Below, piece by piece: positions 57,801-64,000 of a stretch of 64,000 nucleotides of DNA. Within the stretch, counting starts at the first letter, position 1. Every line of letters starts with the position of its first letter. The translations under genes and the position numbers were made by a program. Location: assembly GCA_008360975.2 (NCBI GenBank), contig CM039198.1, positions 9,692,547 to 9,756,546 on the forward strand, in the 5' to 3' direction. The notes beneath the pieces are model-generated. The model had not been told where the DNA came from and ran no database searches. It was given only the letters and a program-made list of their open reading frames with translations. The stretch comes from Lichenostomus cassidix. Taxonomy: Eukaryota; Chordata; Aves; Passeriformes; Meliphagidae.

Positions 57801-58967
57801 TATCTAAGAGATCCTGATAACACCACTCATGTCTCCCATCAGTATCATAAATCTCCCATTTCATTATCTACAATGCATAAGGAGGCAAAAACACACAGAG
57901 CGTGGGTGACATGCCAGACCGGGTGCATGTTCCAATGAGACTGCCCTGTCTGCATTTAAAGCATCCCGTACAGCACAAGCAGCTGATTTGCCTGCACATC
58001 CTCACAGATAATATTCCTTCACCTCTAGGAAGGTCAGAGAAAGCACCTTGAGAACATTTTTGGGACATTACTGTTAAAATTGCAGTATGTTATGATCACA
58101 AAAAAAGCCACAAGTCAGGATACCCACTCCCAAAGAGAGTATACTTACTATAGACGCAGCCAGTGACTAAAGGCATGAACATCCAGCAGAGGGGCTGATC
58201 TAGAAGCGACCGTCCCATAGTTCACCTTCACTCACCTTCACTCAGTGAATGTCCTCGGAGAAGCCCCTGCCCGGTGCTTCCCCTGACTTACGAGCTGCAG
58301 GCATGTTTTACTCGCAAACCCTCCGCGAGCGGCAATCAATTGTGTGCCTCTGGTTTTATTTCTCTGATGATGTCACTTTAAATACTTTTCATGTTCCATT
58401 TGTTATTTTTACTTCTAAAAATGACGCATTTCTTCAAATTCATTTTTCTCCAATTAGTCACAACTTAATGGAACAAGCTCGGCTGCCTGCCTGTCAGAGA
58501 GAGTGTCAGGCCCGTCCTCTCCGTGATTATCCCAGAAAGACCCGCAAGAGCACCTGGAATATATGGACGGCATTAAGCACCTTGTTTATCCCAGATGCCC
58601 TTTTGGCTCCCTGCCCAAATCCTTTGCAGCAGGGCCAGGGCAGGAGAACCAGGAACTGCAGTTTTACCAAAATAAACCACAGACATAAATCAAAGACAAT
58701 GAAAAACCAGGAGGAAAAAAGCAAGAGAGAGGAAGGAAGATGCACCTCTTCACTCGTGGAACAGCCTCTGTGAGAGCAAAGCCGTGACAGTTCTACAACC
58801 AACCCCTCCAATCTTTTGCTCACATGCTGCTTCCGAACACTTAACGCAAAACAGTCTGTGGCTACAGCTTGACAGAGAGAAGTTTTAAGAGAAATCTCAA
58901 GGTTTTCCCTACCTGATCTGAACTTGCTCCGAATCAGCAAGGAGTGCTCAGACCCCAGGAGTGTCAT
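23530..58967 (-). CDS. MYOCD: MYOCD myocardin, SRF transcriptional coactivator, 13 coding exons, complete
   Basis: Myocardin binds SRF on CArG boxes in the nucleus and activates cardiac and smooth-muscle genes. Thirteen exons join in frame: 58967-58913, 49073-49008, 44101-44046, 39620-39545, 37337-37176, 33264-33089, 31667-31542, 31021-30756, 30407-30254, 29341-28400, 25788-25675, 24761-24704 and 24098-23530. They total 2820 nt, giving 939 residues, close to the roughly 935-residue mammalian cardiac isoform. Order by residue: MEF2-interaction peptide 1-18; RPEL1 about 19-45; RPEL2 about 60-84; RPEL3 about 108-126; basic SRF-binding region about 248-275; poly-Q 304-315; SAP 375-410; leucine zipper 527-559; transactivation domain about 751-939 ending LHLQQW. 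The start matches [11 protein letters not shown] in the family and has a strong Kozak context (ACCATGA). No inactivating change is present. The mammalian alternative exons 2a and 10a were not recognised. Confidence 0.97.
24099..24703 (-). other. MYOCD: MYOCD intron 12
   Basis: This 605-bp intron has a GTATGC donor and GACAG acceptor. It is GC-rich unique sequence with no recognised element. Confidence 0.85.
24704..24761 (-). CDS. MYOCD: MYOCD exon 12 ([15 protein letters not shown])
   Basis: The exon is 58 nt and encodes [19 protein letters not shown] plus one base of a Glu codon. The acceptor is a tandem CAGCAG, so one Gln may be optional. The donor is GTATGC. Confidence 0.96.
24762..25674 (-). 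other. MYOCD: MYOCD intron 11
   Basis: This 913-bp intron holds a small near-duplicate ('ctagaccccagaaaagatgg' then 'tagaccccacagatgg') around 24838-24870. No mobile element was recognised. Confidence 0.8.
25675..25788 (-). CDS. MYOCD: MYOCD exon 11 (MAAQSG to YEDAVKQ)
   Basis: The exon is 114 nt, 38 codons in phase 0. It contains [12 protein letters not shown] and [11 protein letters not shown], both typical of myocardin. The upstream CCATGCAG acceptor and downstream GTAACT donor fit. The first codon is an internal Met equivalent to the MAGLH start of the mammalian exon. Confidence 0.96.
25789..28399 (-). other. MYOCD: MYOCD intron 10
   Basis: This is a 2,611-bp intron. Its donor-proximal part holds a 30-bp minisatellite (27600-28170). 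The rest is CT-rich unique sequence. Mammals carry an alternative exon 10a here; I found no segment resembling it. Confidence 0.85.
27600..28170. repeat. 30-bp minisatellite
   Basis: Imperfect head-to-tail copies have a core 'gagctgtgccagggctcc' followed by a variable 'ccagggcag' or 'atggggcag' linker. The best-preserved copies are at about 27,860-28,000. Because the unit is a multiple of three, several frames stay open on both strands, giving spurious repeats such as [10 protein letters not shown]. Edges are gradual. Confidence 0.9.
28400..29341 (-). CDS. MYOCD: MYOCD exon 10 (SAP domain, leucine zipper, Ser/Pro-rich region)
   Basis: At 942 nt (314 codons, phase 0) this is the largest exon. 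It opens in the SAP fold [19 protein letters not shown], which binds DNA and directs promoter choice. The zipper follows ([18 protein letters not shown]), used for homo- and heterodimerisation with MRTFs. Then comes a run of SP motifs ([19 protein letters not shown]), candidate proline-directed and GSK3 phosphosites. It ends RTAP at a GTGAGT donor. Confidence 0.97.
29342..30253 (-). other. MYOCD: MYOCD intron 9
   Basis: This 912-bp intron has a GTGAGT donor and a TCCTTGCAG acceptor. No element was recognised. Confidence 0.85.
30254..30407 (-). CDS. MYOCD: MYOCD exon 9
   Basis: The exon is 154 nt. It completes the Lys codon of QLK and encodes [17 protein letters not shown] to LPSNLDDLK. The last residues start the SAP domain. 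The acceptor is TATTGCAG and the donor is GTGAGT. Confidence 0.96.
30408..30755 (-). other. MYOCD: MYOCD intron 8
   Basis: This short 348-bp intron lies between the poly-Q exon and exon 9. Nothing was recognised in it. Confidence 0.85.
30756..31021 (-). CDS. MYOCD: MYOCD exon 8 (basic SRF-binding region and poly-Q)
   Basis: The exon is 266 nt. It encodes [16 protein letters not shown], then the B1-type basic block [18 protein letters not shown] that contacts SRF, then [17 protein letters not shown] followed by twelve glutamines. It ends in phase 2 at QL plus AA. The acceptor is CCAACAG and the donor is GTGAGT. Confidence 0.97.
30794..30829 (-). repeat. MYOCD: CAG/CAA repeat coding poly-Q12
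   Basis: On the minus strand there are seven CAG, one CAA and four CAG codons, giving residues 304-315 as an uninterrupted poly-glutamine tract. The single CAA interrupts the DNA repeat but not the peptide. Confidence 0.95.
31022..31541 (-). other. MYOCD: MYOCD intron 7
   Basis: This 520-bp intron has a GTAATG donor, weaker than its neighbours. No element was recognised. Confidence 0.85.
31542..31667 (-). CDS. MYOCD: MYOCD exon 7
   Basis: The exon is 126 nt, 42 codons, from [18 protein letters not shown] to VPSAVK. This linker is disordered and poorly conserved. Identity rests on its position, phase fit on both sides, and the terminal AVK that joins the conserved SKS of exon 8. Confidence 0.9.
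32060..32275. repeat. C-rich minisatellite
   Basis: The plus strand is an array of short units alternating 'ccccagtt' and 'cccccaattct', about 15-18 bp per cycle. The minus strand is correspondingly G-rich. Confidence 0.85.
32320..32333 (+). promoter_or_regulatory. CTCF-like motif
   Basis: CCGGCAGGGGGCGC agrees with the vertebrate CTCF core CCASYAGRKGGCRS at every position but the third, where G for A is common. It lies in a CpG-rich patch of intron 6. Binding is inferred from the motif only. Confidence 0.5.
32352..32930 (-). mobile_element. CR1 LINE 3' fragment (about 0.58 kb)
   Basis: Plus-strand landmarks are 'ggttggaaaagacctttgag', 'aagaaattcttcctgatgtc', 'tctcttctccaggctgagc' and 'ccttctctggacacgctcc'. 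This is a reverse-complement CR1, so it lies in the same orientation as MYOCD. It shows A-rich 'cacagaattacagaga' iterations at its 3' end. It is truncated and non-functional. Confidence 0.95.
33089..33264 (-). CDS. MYOCD: MYOCD exon 6 (GC-rich linker)
   Basis: The exon is 176 nt. It reads [19 protein letters not shown] and then a Pro/Ala-rich stretch ending [16 protein letters not shown] and DGLSP are the conserved anchors. The rest is far more GC-rich, and the peptide more proline-rich, than in other myocardins I recall. The acceptor is CCCGCAG and the donor is GTAGGA. Confidence 0.94.
33265..37175 (-). other. MYOCD: MYOCD intron 5
   Basis: This 3,911-bp intron is GC-rich near exon 6 and AT-richer beyond about 35,000. 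I recognise no repeat family or second gene. AATAAA hexamers on the plus strand, for example near 34073, occur without gene evidence. Confidence 0.8.
37176..37337 (-). CDS. MYOCD: MYOCD exon 5 (RPEL3)
   Basis: The exon is 162 nt. It completes the Asp codon, then [20 protein letters not shown], then [25 protein letters not shown] is a full RPEL consensus (RPxxxEL). KLKRAR is the basic, import-type element between RPEL2 and RPEL3. The donor is GTAGTG. Confidence 0.97.
37338..39544 (-). other. MYOCD: MYOCD intron 4
   Basis: This 2,207-bp intron has a GTAAGA donor and a CTTCTAG acceptor. It holds a GGGA simple repeat at 38861-38893. A 'cagaatatccagaattatag' stretch near 39108 resembles a CR1 terminus but is too short to call. 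Confidence 0.8.
38861..38893. repeat. (GGGA)n simple repeat
   Basis: A 33-bp purine tract on the plus strand has at least five GGG runs. It could form a G-quadruplex on the non-template strand relative to MYOCD. No other significance is evident. Confidence 0.85.
39545..39620 (-). CDS. MYOCD: MYOCD exon 4 (RPEL2)
   Basis: The exon is 76 nt. It begins [19 protein letters not shown] and ends NMHILQ plus one base. RPERSDL is a near-perfect RPEL core (Asp for Glu), so this motif should contact G-actin. The acceptor is GTTCTGCAG and the donor is GTAAGA. It was recovered from splice phase and family match, since it is too short for a stand-alone open frame. Confidence 0.95.
40640..41460 (+). mobile_element. 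Ancient CR1 reverse-transcriptase relic
   Basis: The plus strand resembles the RT-coding part of an old, turtle/crocodile-type CR1. Landmarks are 'gaccaagtaatcaaacaatc', 'atttatcaagaacaaatc', and a degraded SKAFDTVSHDIL region near 41,120. Many stops and indels make it a dead fossil. Limits are approximate and the family match is from memory. Confidence 0.7.
41961..42077. repeat. Three-copy tandem repeat (about 35-45 bp)
   Basis: Three imperfect copies each start 'ggcactgg' and carry 'ctgtgggtgctcaca' or a one-base variant. It is intronic with no coding role. Confidence 0.8.
44046..44101 (-). CDS. MYOCD: MYOCD exon 3 (RPEL1-RPEL2 linker)
   Basis: The exon is 56 nt. It completes a Pro codon, then [30 protein letters not shown] closely matches MRTF proteins and is part of the helical linker between the first two RPEL motifs. 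The acceptor is TGTTGCAG and the donor is GTAACT. Confidence 0.95.
44102..49007 (-). other. MYOCD: MYOCD intron 2
   Basis: This 4,906-bp intron yields no recognised mobile element. Mammals carry alternative exon 2a in this region, which introduces a stop and shifts translation to a downstream Met for the smooth-muscle isoform. I could not identify a counterpart. A 24-bp near-duplication ('tgtcctgtcatagaggtac' / 'tgtcctgtcacagaggttc') sits at about 48596-48643. Confidence 0.75.
49008..49073 (-). CDS. MYOCD: MYOCD exon 2 (RPEL1)
   Basis: The exon is 66 nt. It completes a Val codon, then [20 protein letters not shown] plus Pro and one base. This is RPEL motif 1, with the RRTREQL core in place of RPxxxEL, as in other myocardin-family members. 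The acceptor is CTCTCACAG and the donor is GTGAGT. Confidence 0.96.
50880..50885 (+). repeat. Left target-site duplication of solo LTR (TAAGGG)
   Basis: Six bases, TAAGGG, immediately precede the TG of the LTR and are repeated exactly after its terminal CA at 51148-51153. A six-base duplication is usual for alpha- and betaretrovirus-like elements. Confidence 0.85.
50886..51147 (+). mobile_element. Solo LTR of an avian endogenous retrovirus (262 bp)
   Basis: The element begins TGTGGCTAGC and ends CAACAGCGACA, giving the TG...CA termini with short imperfect inverted ends (TGTGGCT / TGTCGCT). Inside, in plus order, are two CCAAT boxes (50998-51002 and 51030-51034), a TATA stretch (51056-51064) and AATAAA (51079-51084). 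A perfect 6-bp duplication flanks it. No internal retroviral genes are present, so it is the product of LTR-LTR recombination. It lies antisense to MYOCD in intron 1. The family is not identified. Confidence 0.85.
51148..51153 (+). repeat. Right target-site duplication of solo LTR (TAAGGG)
   Basis: An exact copy of the six bases at 50880-50885 directly follows the LTR's terminal CA. Confidence 0.85.
53955..54045 (-). mobile_element. Short CR1 3'-end fragment
   Basis: The plus strand reads 'gaatcacagaatatccagaa' and 'ggatccaactcctggccctg', the reverse complement of a common avian CR1 3' terminus. Only about 90 bp remain. Confidence 0.8.
58913..58967 (-). CDS. MYOCD: MYOCD exon 1 (coding part, ATG)
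   Basis: The coding part is 55 nt: [18 protein letters not shown] plus one base. This N-terminus is the MEF2-interaction peptide of the long, cardiac-type isoform. The ATG at 58967-58965 has ACC before it and A after it, a strong context. The donor is GTAGGG. Confidence 0.97.
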
Positions 58968-59152
58968 GGTGACTCAGGGACCAGATCCAGACGCCCCTCA
59001 CTTAAACCATTAACTTCCTCCACAGGGTAAAGCCGACCAGATCGTGGCTGGCGCTCAGGATTCATCCAGCTCTCCTGCACTCTCTGGGTGCTTTTACAGC
59101 CGGCTGGCAAGAAGCAGCAAGTGGCTTTGTAAGATTTGGTCCCATCCAGCAC
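58964..59152 (-). other. Possible upstream ORF overlapping the MYOCD start
   Basis: A 62-codon minus-strand open frame ends with TGA overlapping the MYOCD ATG as ATGA. Inside the same leader a three-codon ATG-GTT-TAA lies at 59010-59002. Either matters only if the 5' UTR reaches that far, which I cannot see. The predicted peptide has no recognisable domain. Confidence 0.3.
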
Positions 59153-59420
59153 TGACCCTGCACAGACACCAACTGCTCCCCCTGTGCTGTGTTGAACTAA
59201 TTAACGTGGAGCCAGCGGGAGCCTCCTCCCGCCCGGAGTTTACTACCAGCAGCTGGGTGTCCTGGCTGATGTCATCGTCTAGCGGGGAGCAGCGACTATC
59301 GGAAAGGGTCTCAGCAAAGACAGAAGTTTGATATCTGATACTAATTACTACCGGCCGTACGCAGCCAATCCGGGCGCTCCCCGTCTCAGCCGACTTTGGG
59401 AGCTGGAAATATCAACAGAG
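58968..59420 (-). promoter_or_regulatory. MYOCD: Probable MYOCD 5' UTR and CpG-rich promoter region
   Basis: I count roughly twenty CpGs in about 430 bp, against very few in the surrounding sequence. A reverse CCAAT box lies at about 59362-59366. No TATA box was seen. The transcription start is unknown, so UTR and promoter cannot be separated. Confidence 0.45.
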
Positions 59421-60433
59421 CCAAGGCTTAACTCTTTGCAGCATGGTGGGATTCGCACCTCGGCTCCTCATGGGGCTGGGGCTCCGAGTGTCCCAGGGAT
59501 GAGGGAAGGGCTGGGGTCAGGACAAGTGTCTCGGGGAGAGGATGGCTTTGGGAAGGTGCTTCCGCCTGGGTGCTGCCTTGGATGCCCTCCGGGTCAGCTG
59601 CCCGGCACACGGAGCTGTGGCTGCTGCTGCTGCTGTGCTGCTCTCACGGATCGGGGAGTGAGCACGGGGCTGCTCAGGTGTTTCACCTGCATGTCCCTCC
59701 TGTCGCACAGCTGTGCCCAGAGCTGTGCTGCTCAGCGCACACCTTGGCCAGTGCGGTTGTGTCCAAGGGATTATCCACCCGAGATGCTCCCGTGCGCTGT
59801 GGCTCTGGGTTTATGTGCTGCAGGCACCCAGAACTGTGCTGTGGCACACAGACATGCGATACATGAGGCAGAGCTAAACCTTGGCTCAAAGCTCCCTGTG
59901 CCACAGCTGAGCACAGCAATCCAAGGAGGCTGAGGACACCACTGCGAGGGAGGATGCCTCCCCCTCCTACCTAACATGCTCTCAGAAAAGAGCAGTTTAT
60001 TACAAACACACAAAATAAAGAGAAACACACCTTTTGAGGCTCTCCTTCTCCAAGCCCACATCTGGTTCACTTGAGGTAGTGGAAGAAAATGAACTGGTGG
60101 CACTTTTTACCATGTGACATAAGTGGTACAAGCCAAGCTAAGTCAAGGACAGAGCTCAGCTTCCCTGACACAGGGTCTCACCTAGGAAGCTGCTAAATTA
60201 CCTCTGGGTCATAAAAATACTTCAAAACTGGTTTGAGGTTTTGTTGGGGTTTTTTGTTTGGTTGTTTTTTCACTTTATTTTAATCCTATGATTTCTGGAA
60301 AGCACTCTTAAGCTGTTTGGGTCAGAGACAGGAATTTTAGGGCTTTTAGACTCATGGTCCCTCTGATTCATCAGTGCCACAATAGAGCAGAGAGCTCCTG
60401 GTGTCTCTCACCCTTGTGTAGTCCATGGGGTAG

Positions 60434-60705
60434 AACCACAGAAGCACAGAATCGTTTAGGTTGGAAAAGCCCTCGAAGATCAAGTCCAACTGCCAACCCA
60501 GCACTGTCAAGCACACCACTGACCATGTCTCTAAGCACCAAATGTACACTTTTATTGAACATTTCCAGGGATGGGGATTCCATCACTCCCCTGGGTGGCC
60601 TGTTGCAATGCCTGAATACTCTTTAAGGGGAGAAATTTTTCCTAAATCCTGGCACAATTTCAGACCATTTCCTTTTGTCCTACTGCTTGTTACCTGACAG
60701 CTGAG
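60434..60705 (-). mobile_element. CR1 LINE 3' fragment
   Basis: Plus-strand landmarks are 'cacagaatcgtttaggttgg', 'gatcaagtccaactgccaac', and 'ttccttttgtcctactgctt'. This is the reverse complement of a CR1 3' end, 5'-truncated. Confidence 0.9.
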
Positions 60706-62448
60706 GTTAATGAGGCTGTCCTGAGCTGAGCTCCTGCTTATCTTGGGCTGGATGTGATTTTCTGCTCATACTATATCTGATGAAGTGGATTTTCCTTCAT
60801 GACTGGTGAGGGAGAGATGATGTAAATAAATTGATCTCCAAGCACTGAGCTGAGCCAGTAAACAGAATTCTACTGTATTACCCCAAGGTGGCCAGGGTCT
60901 TGTTCCTTACTATTTTTTCCTAATGTTTAGTCCACTGCATTTGAAATGTCCTCTCTAATGGACTTAACCTCACAGTCACTGCTGTCCTGAAACAATTTTC
61001 AGAGCAGTCTGGAGATGCTGCTAAAGCAGTAAATAAAACAGAAAAAAAATTTAAAAGTCAGGTTTTTACTTTCAGAATTCTTTTCACATAGTCCTACACT
61101 AATGCAGTGAAAACTCGTACTTGCTCCAAAACAGGAAGCAAAGTATTTTAATGAGCCAAAATCAGGAATATACAAGAAAAAGAAGTAGAAAGGCTGGGCA
61201 ACTGGCAAAAATGGCAAACACTATATTTATTATTTTTTTGATGGGACGGGGGCTGCAAAACATGGAGCTGAAAAAGTAAACAGGTTAGTTAAATCCCAGA
61301 ATGATTGAGAAATTGGCATCTGGCCTGCCCCAACTGGGTGGGTAGCAGATGGAGACGATTTGATGTGGATAAATTCCTGACTGTCATGGCAGAAAGGAGG
61401 ATGAACCCTGAACTCCCTAGGGAGAGGAGTCTGGGAGTTGGAGCTATGTGAAAATCCCCTTGAGCTCGAGTCACTGTGAGTGTACAGAGATGAAGTGGAT
61501 GAGATGGTGCCTGTGCTTCCCAGTAAAGCTTTTCTGCTTACTGGTCTGGTACCTCTTCACCCAGGCTGATGCAGACAGGGTTGTGATTTAGCAGGCACCT
61601 CCTGGTTGAGGGTTTTCTAGGGATGGATGTGGTATCATCCCACCTGTCTGACCTGGCCTCCATTGTGATGGGAAGCCTTTGTTTCTCCCTACTCTTTTCT
61701 CAGGGCTTTTTATTAACCTGCAGGCAATTCCTGAGCAGTTCCCCTGGAGGGCACAGGTCAGACTAGCACTGGCCATGTCCCAGGAGGTGTAGGTGGTTCT
61801 CTGTCAGATGAAAGAGAAAGTCTGTTTGTCTCTGAGCACTTGTACATCAGACATTGAATTGTGTGAGGCACCCAAACATCCCCTCACACAGTGTGAGTTT
61901 ATCAGTGACTGGGTTTGCTCGCAGGATTGATGGAGTTATGATTTTGTTTCATTTTCCATCGTTTACAAGTCCATGAGGGGATGGATGAGACTGCTGCAGC
62001 GTTCATTATTTCCTTTGTCTTGTCAGCTATAGCCTGTTGGCCACTGATAGCCCTTCCCCAAAACACCCAAATGCCAACAGTCAGTGTTGGCACTCTGCTG
62101 AATGACACCAAAAATGAAAAGGAAGAGCAGGAAAGTTGAAGTGTCAACCAAGGGGCTGGATCCCAGGGGTGCCTCAGCAGGGAGCAGTGCCTGTGCCTTG
62201 GCAACTGCTGCCTGTCCCTGCTGTGGCAGAGCTGGGGAGGGATCAGGCACACTTGAGCTCCCATGGAAGGCTGTTTTTAATGGACCCCAGCCTTCTGAGG
62301 TGGTGGATATCCAAAGTCCCTTGATGCTGATTCCAGGACCTGGTCTTAGACATCCTTTCTCCCCTCTCCGAAACTTAACAGCCACAAACTGCACCCTATG
62401 AAACCATGCCAGTGACACAGACTGAGGTCAGAAGAGTTGAAAGACATT

Positions 62449-62518
62449 TTATTCTCCTCCTCTCCCCTCCTTCCCTCCCTCCCTTTTTCCCTTCCTCCCC
62501 CTCTCCTTTTCCTCCTCC
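62449..62518. repeat. Polypyrimidine tract (CT-rich)
   Basis: About 70 bp of nearly uninterrupted C and T on the plus strand, with ccct-type iterations. Simple-sequence DNA with no other signal. Confidence 0.85.
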
Positions 62519-64000
62519 AGGGGTTACCAGTGGGGGGATGGAGATCCATCTTTCTTAGGAGGTGACACAACCTCTAACTACCTCTAATTTGTTGACTCAT
62601 CTCAGCAAATTGCTCAACTGCTAAATTCACAGTCCAGAGCTGGTGTTTCCCTGTGATGGTCATTACATGAGAATCAGCCCTGACCACATGTACTCTTGAT
62701 GTCCTCAGGAAACAGAGGAAAGCTGTCTCTCATAAACCTCAGACCCAAAGCACTGAGATCCCACCACAGATACTGAGCCATTTGCCTGGCTGCTGCCTGC
62801 CTAAGGTAGCTCAGAAATAGAAATGATCCTGACAATGTCTTCTGTGCTCCCAGAGTTCTCACTGCCCAGCCCTCGTGTCTTGGCCATGTCTGCACTATGG
62901 TCTCTGTTCAGCTCTGAAAAGGGCCTCACCAGCTGCATCACCACCTTTCTCTGAAGGTCAAACAGGCACATAGGTCCCAAAGGCTGCAGAGACTTCTACT
63001 GCTTCCCATTCCCCTGTTCCCAGCTCTGCTACAGGCACCTCTGTTGTAAATGGGGTCATATTGACTGCAGTGAGTGAAGAAGTGAGCCTTAAATACCAGA
63101 ATAAATTAGTCATGGCAGGGAATTCCTTTGAACTGAGACGTCACACCCCAGAGCTATAAGGCTATCAGCTCTGTGCTGCTCACCAGATCTCAGGAAGCCA
63201 TCCCTTCTAATCTCCCAACACACCCTATTGTTTATGGGACTGATTTATTTTAAAGCAGATTGTTTGTTTGTATGTACATTTGCAACTATGGGAAAAAGAA
63301 CTAAATGAGCTTAAGTTTCAGTGAAACCCCTCTGGGGACTTGGAGGGGTCAGTGTGTGACAGTGTCTTTTCTCTAGCACCTGGCAGCTCCATTTGAAAAA
63401 GAACCCTCCTGCCATGGCCTTGTTTCTTGAATCCTGACAGCATGCTCTGGAAAGACACATCTGATGGTATGAATTCCCAACCCTGACTCCCCCATCCTGT
63501 GTGCAGAGTAGTGACAATTTGCTGTGTACTTGTGCAGCTGTGGTGTCCAAGATCCCATGGGGAGGGACAGCTGTACTGCACAGAGCTCTGTGCTGAATGT
63601 CCCCAGGCTGGCATAACTCTGAATCCTGAAGGATGGGAAGGCTGGAAAAAGAGTTGCCTTTACAAATACTTTGCCCAGGAGGCGTGCATTCTTCCATTCA
63701 TACCCCATACAGCAATGATAAACTGAGTATAGGGCAGTAGCCAAGAGAAGGTATCACAGGGAAACCAGCAGCCAAGGCTTGCAAGGACCTCTGGACATCC
63801 TTTGAAGATGCCTTCTGCCAGGATGTCATCATGGTGATAGAGAATGGAAGAAGAAATCTTTCCCTGAAAAAGAATTTTCCAATGGGCCAAGTGAACTGCC
63901 CATTATTGGATCACTGCAGTTGTCTGAATTCAGGGCAGACATGAACCTCCTGCTCTGAGACTGCTCCAGCAAAGCTCCAGCCATGCTGCTGATCACGGCC

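Larger units (their letters stand above)
49074..58912 (-). other. MYOCD: MYOCD intron 1
   Basis: At 9,839 bp this is the largest intron. It contains a solo LTR (50886-51147, plus strand), a CR1 scrap (about 53955-54045), and an AT-rich, possibly regulatory block just inside the donor (about 58,320-58,570). The remainder shows no recognised gene. A 69-codon plus-strand open frame at 55637-55846 matches no family I know. Confidence 0.85.
59421..64000. other. Upstream flank of MYOCD
   Basis: This is 4.6 kb without a recognised gene. It holds one CR1 fragment (about 60434-60705) and a pyrimidine tract (62449-62518). Short open frames on both strands have no family signature. Confidence 0.7.

Noticed and set aside
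58550..58575. CArG-box-like 'ggaatatatgg' near MYOCD exon 1
   Set aside because: It does not fit CC(A/T)6GG on either strand, so SRF autoregulation cannot be argued from it.

Overview
This window is vertebrate nuclear DNA, most likely from a bird. Two multi-exon genes have consensus GT/AG splice sites. Introns are compact, and the interspersed repeats are CR1-type LINE fragments plus one short retroviral solo LTR. No bacterial, organellar or CRISPR-like content was seen. The species cannot be named from the window.

Left part (1 to about 17,360, + strand): the 3' half of MAP2K4 (MKK4), the dual-specificity kinase that activates JNK and p38. Seven coding exons (1729-14535) encode 228 residues, from the hinge of the kinase domain to the stop. 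They correspond to the last seven of the eleven exons I recall for the human gene. The ATP-binding N-lobe lies to the left of the window. The 3' UTR probably runs to an AATAAA at 17340-17345.

Middle (about 17,360 to 21,480): a gene-free spacer holding one CR1 copy.

Right part (about 21,480 to 59,400, - strand): a complete MYOCD (myocardin) gene. Myocardin is the SRF coactivator that drives cardiac and smooth-muscle genes. Thirteen coding exons join in frame from the ATG at 58967 to the stop at 23530, giving 2820 nt or 939 residues. Domains in order: N-terminal MEF2-interaction peptide, three RPEL actin-binding motifs, basic SRF-binding region, poly-Q, SAP domain, leucine zipper, and C-terminal transactivation domain. 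Exon 1 sits beside a CpG-rich stretch, the likely promoter. The last 4.6 kb is upstream flank with one CR1 and a pyrimidine tract.

The two genes converge tail to tail, with stop codons 9 kb apart. Both act in stress and growth signalling of muscle, but nothing in the sequence links their expression. No wholly new system was found. The most interesting biology is that this avian-type myocardin keeps an intact, MRTF-like second RPEL motif, where mammalian myocardin, as I recall it, is degenerate. Other points of note are a 262-bp solo LTR with a perfect 6-bp target duplication in MYOCD intron 1, an enlarged poly-Q tract, a GC-driven rewrite of exon 6, a 30-bp minisatellite in intron 10, and a strong CTCF-like motif in intron 6.
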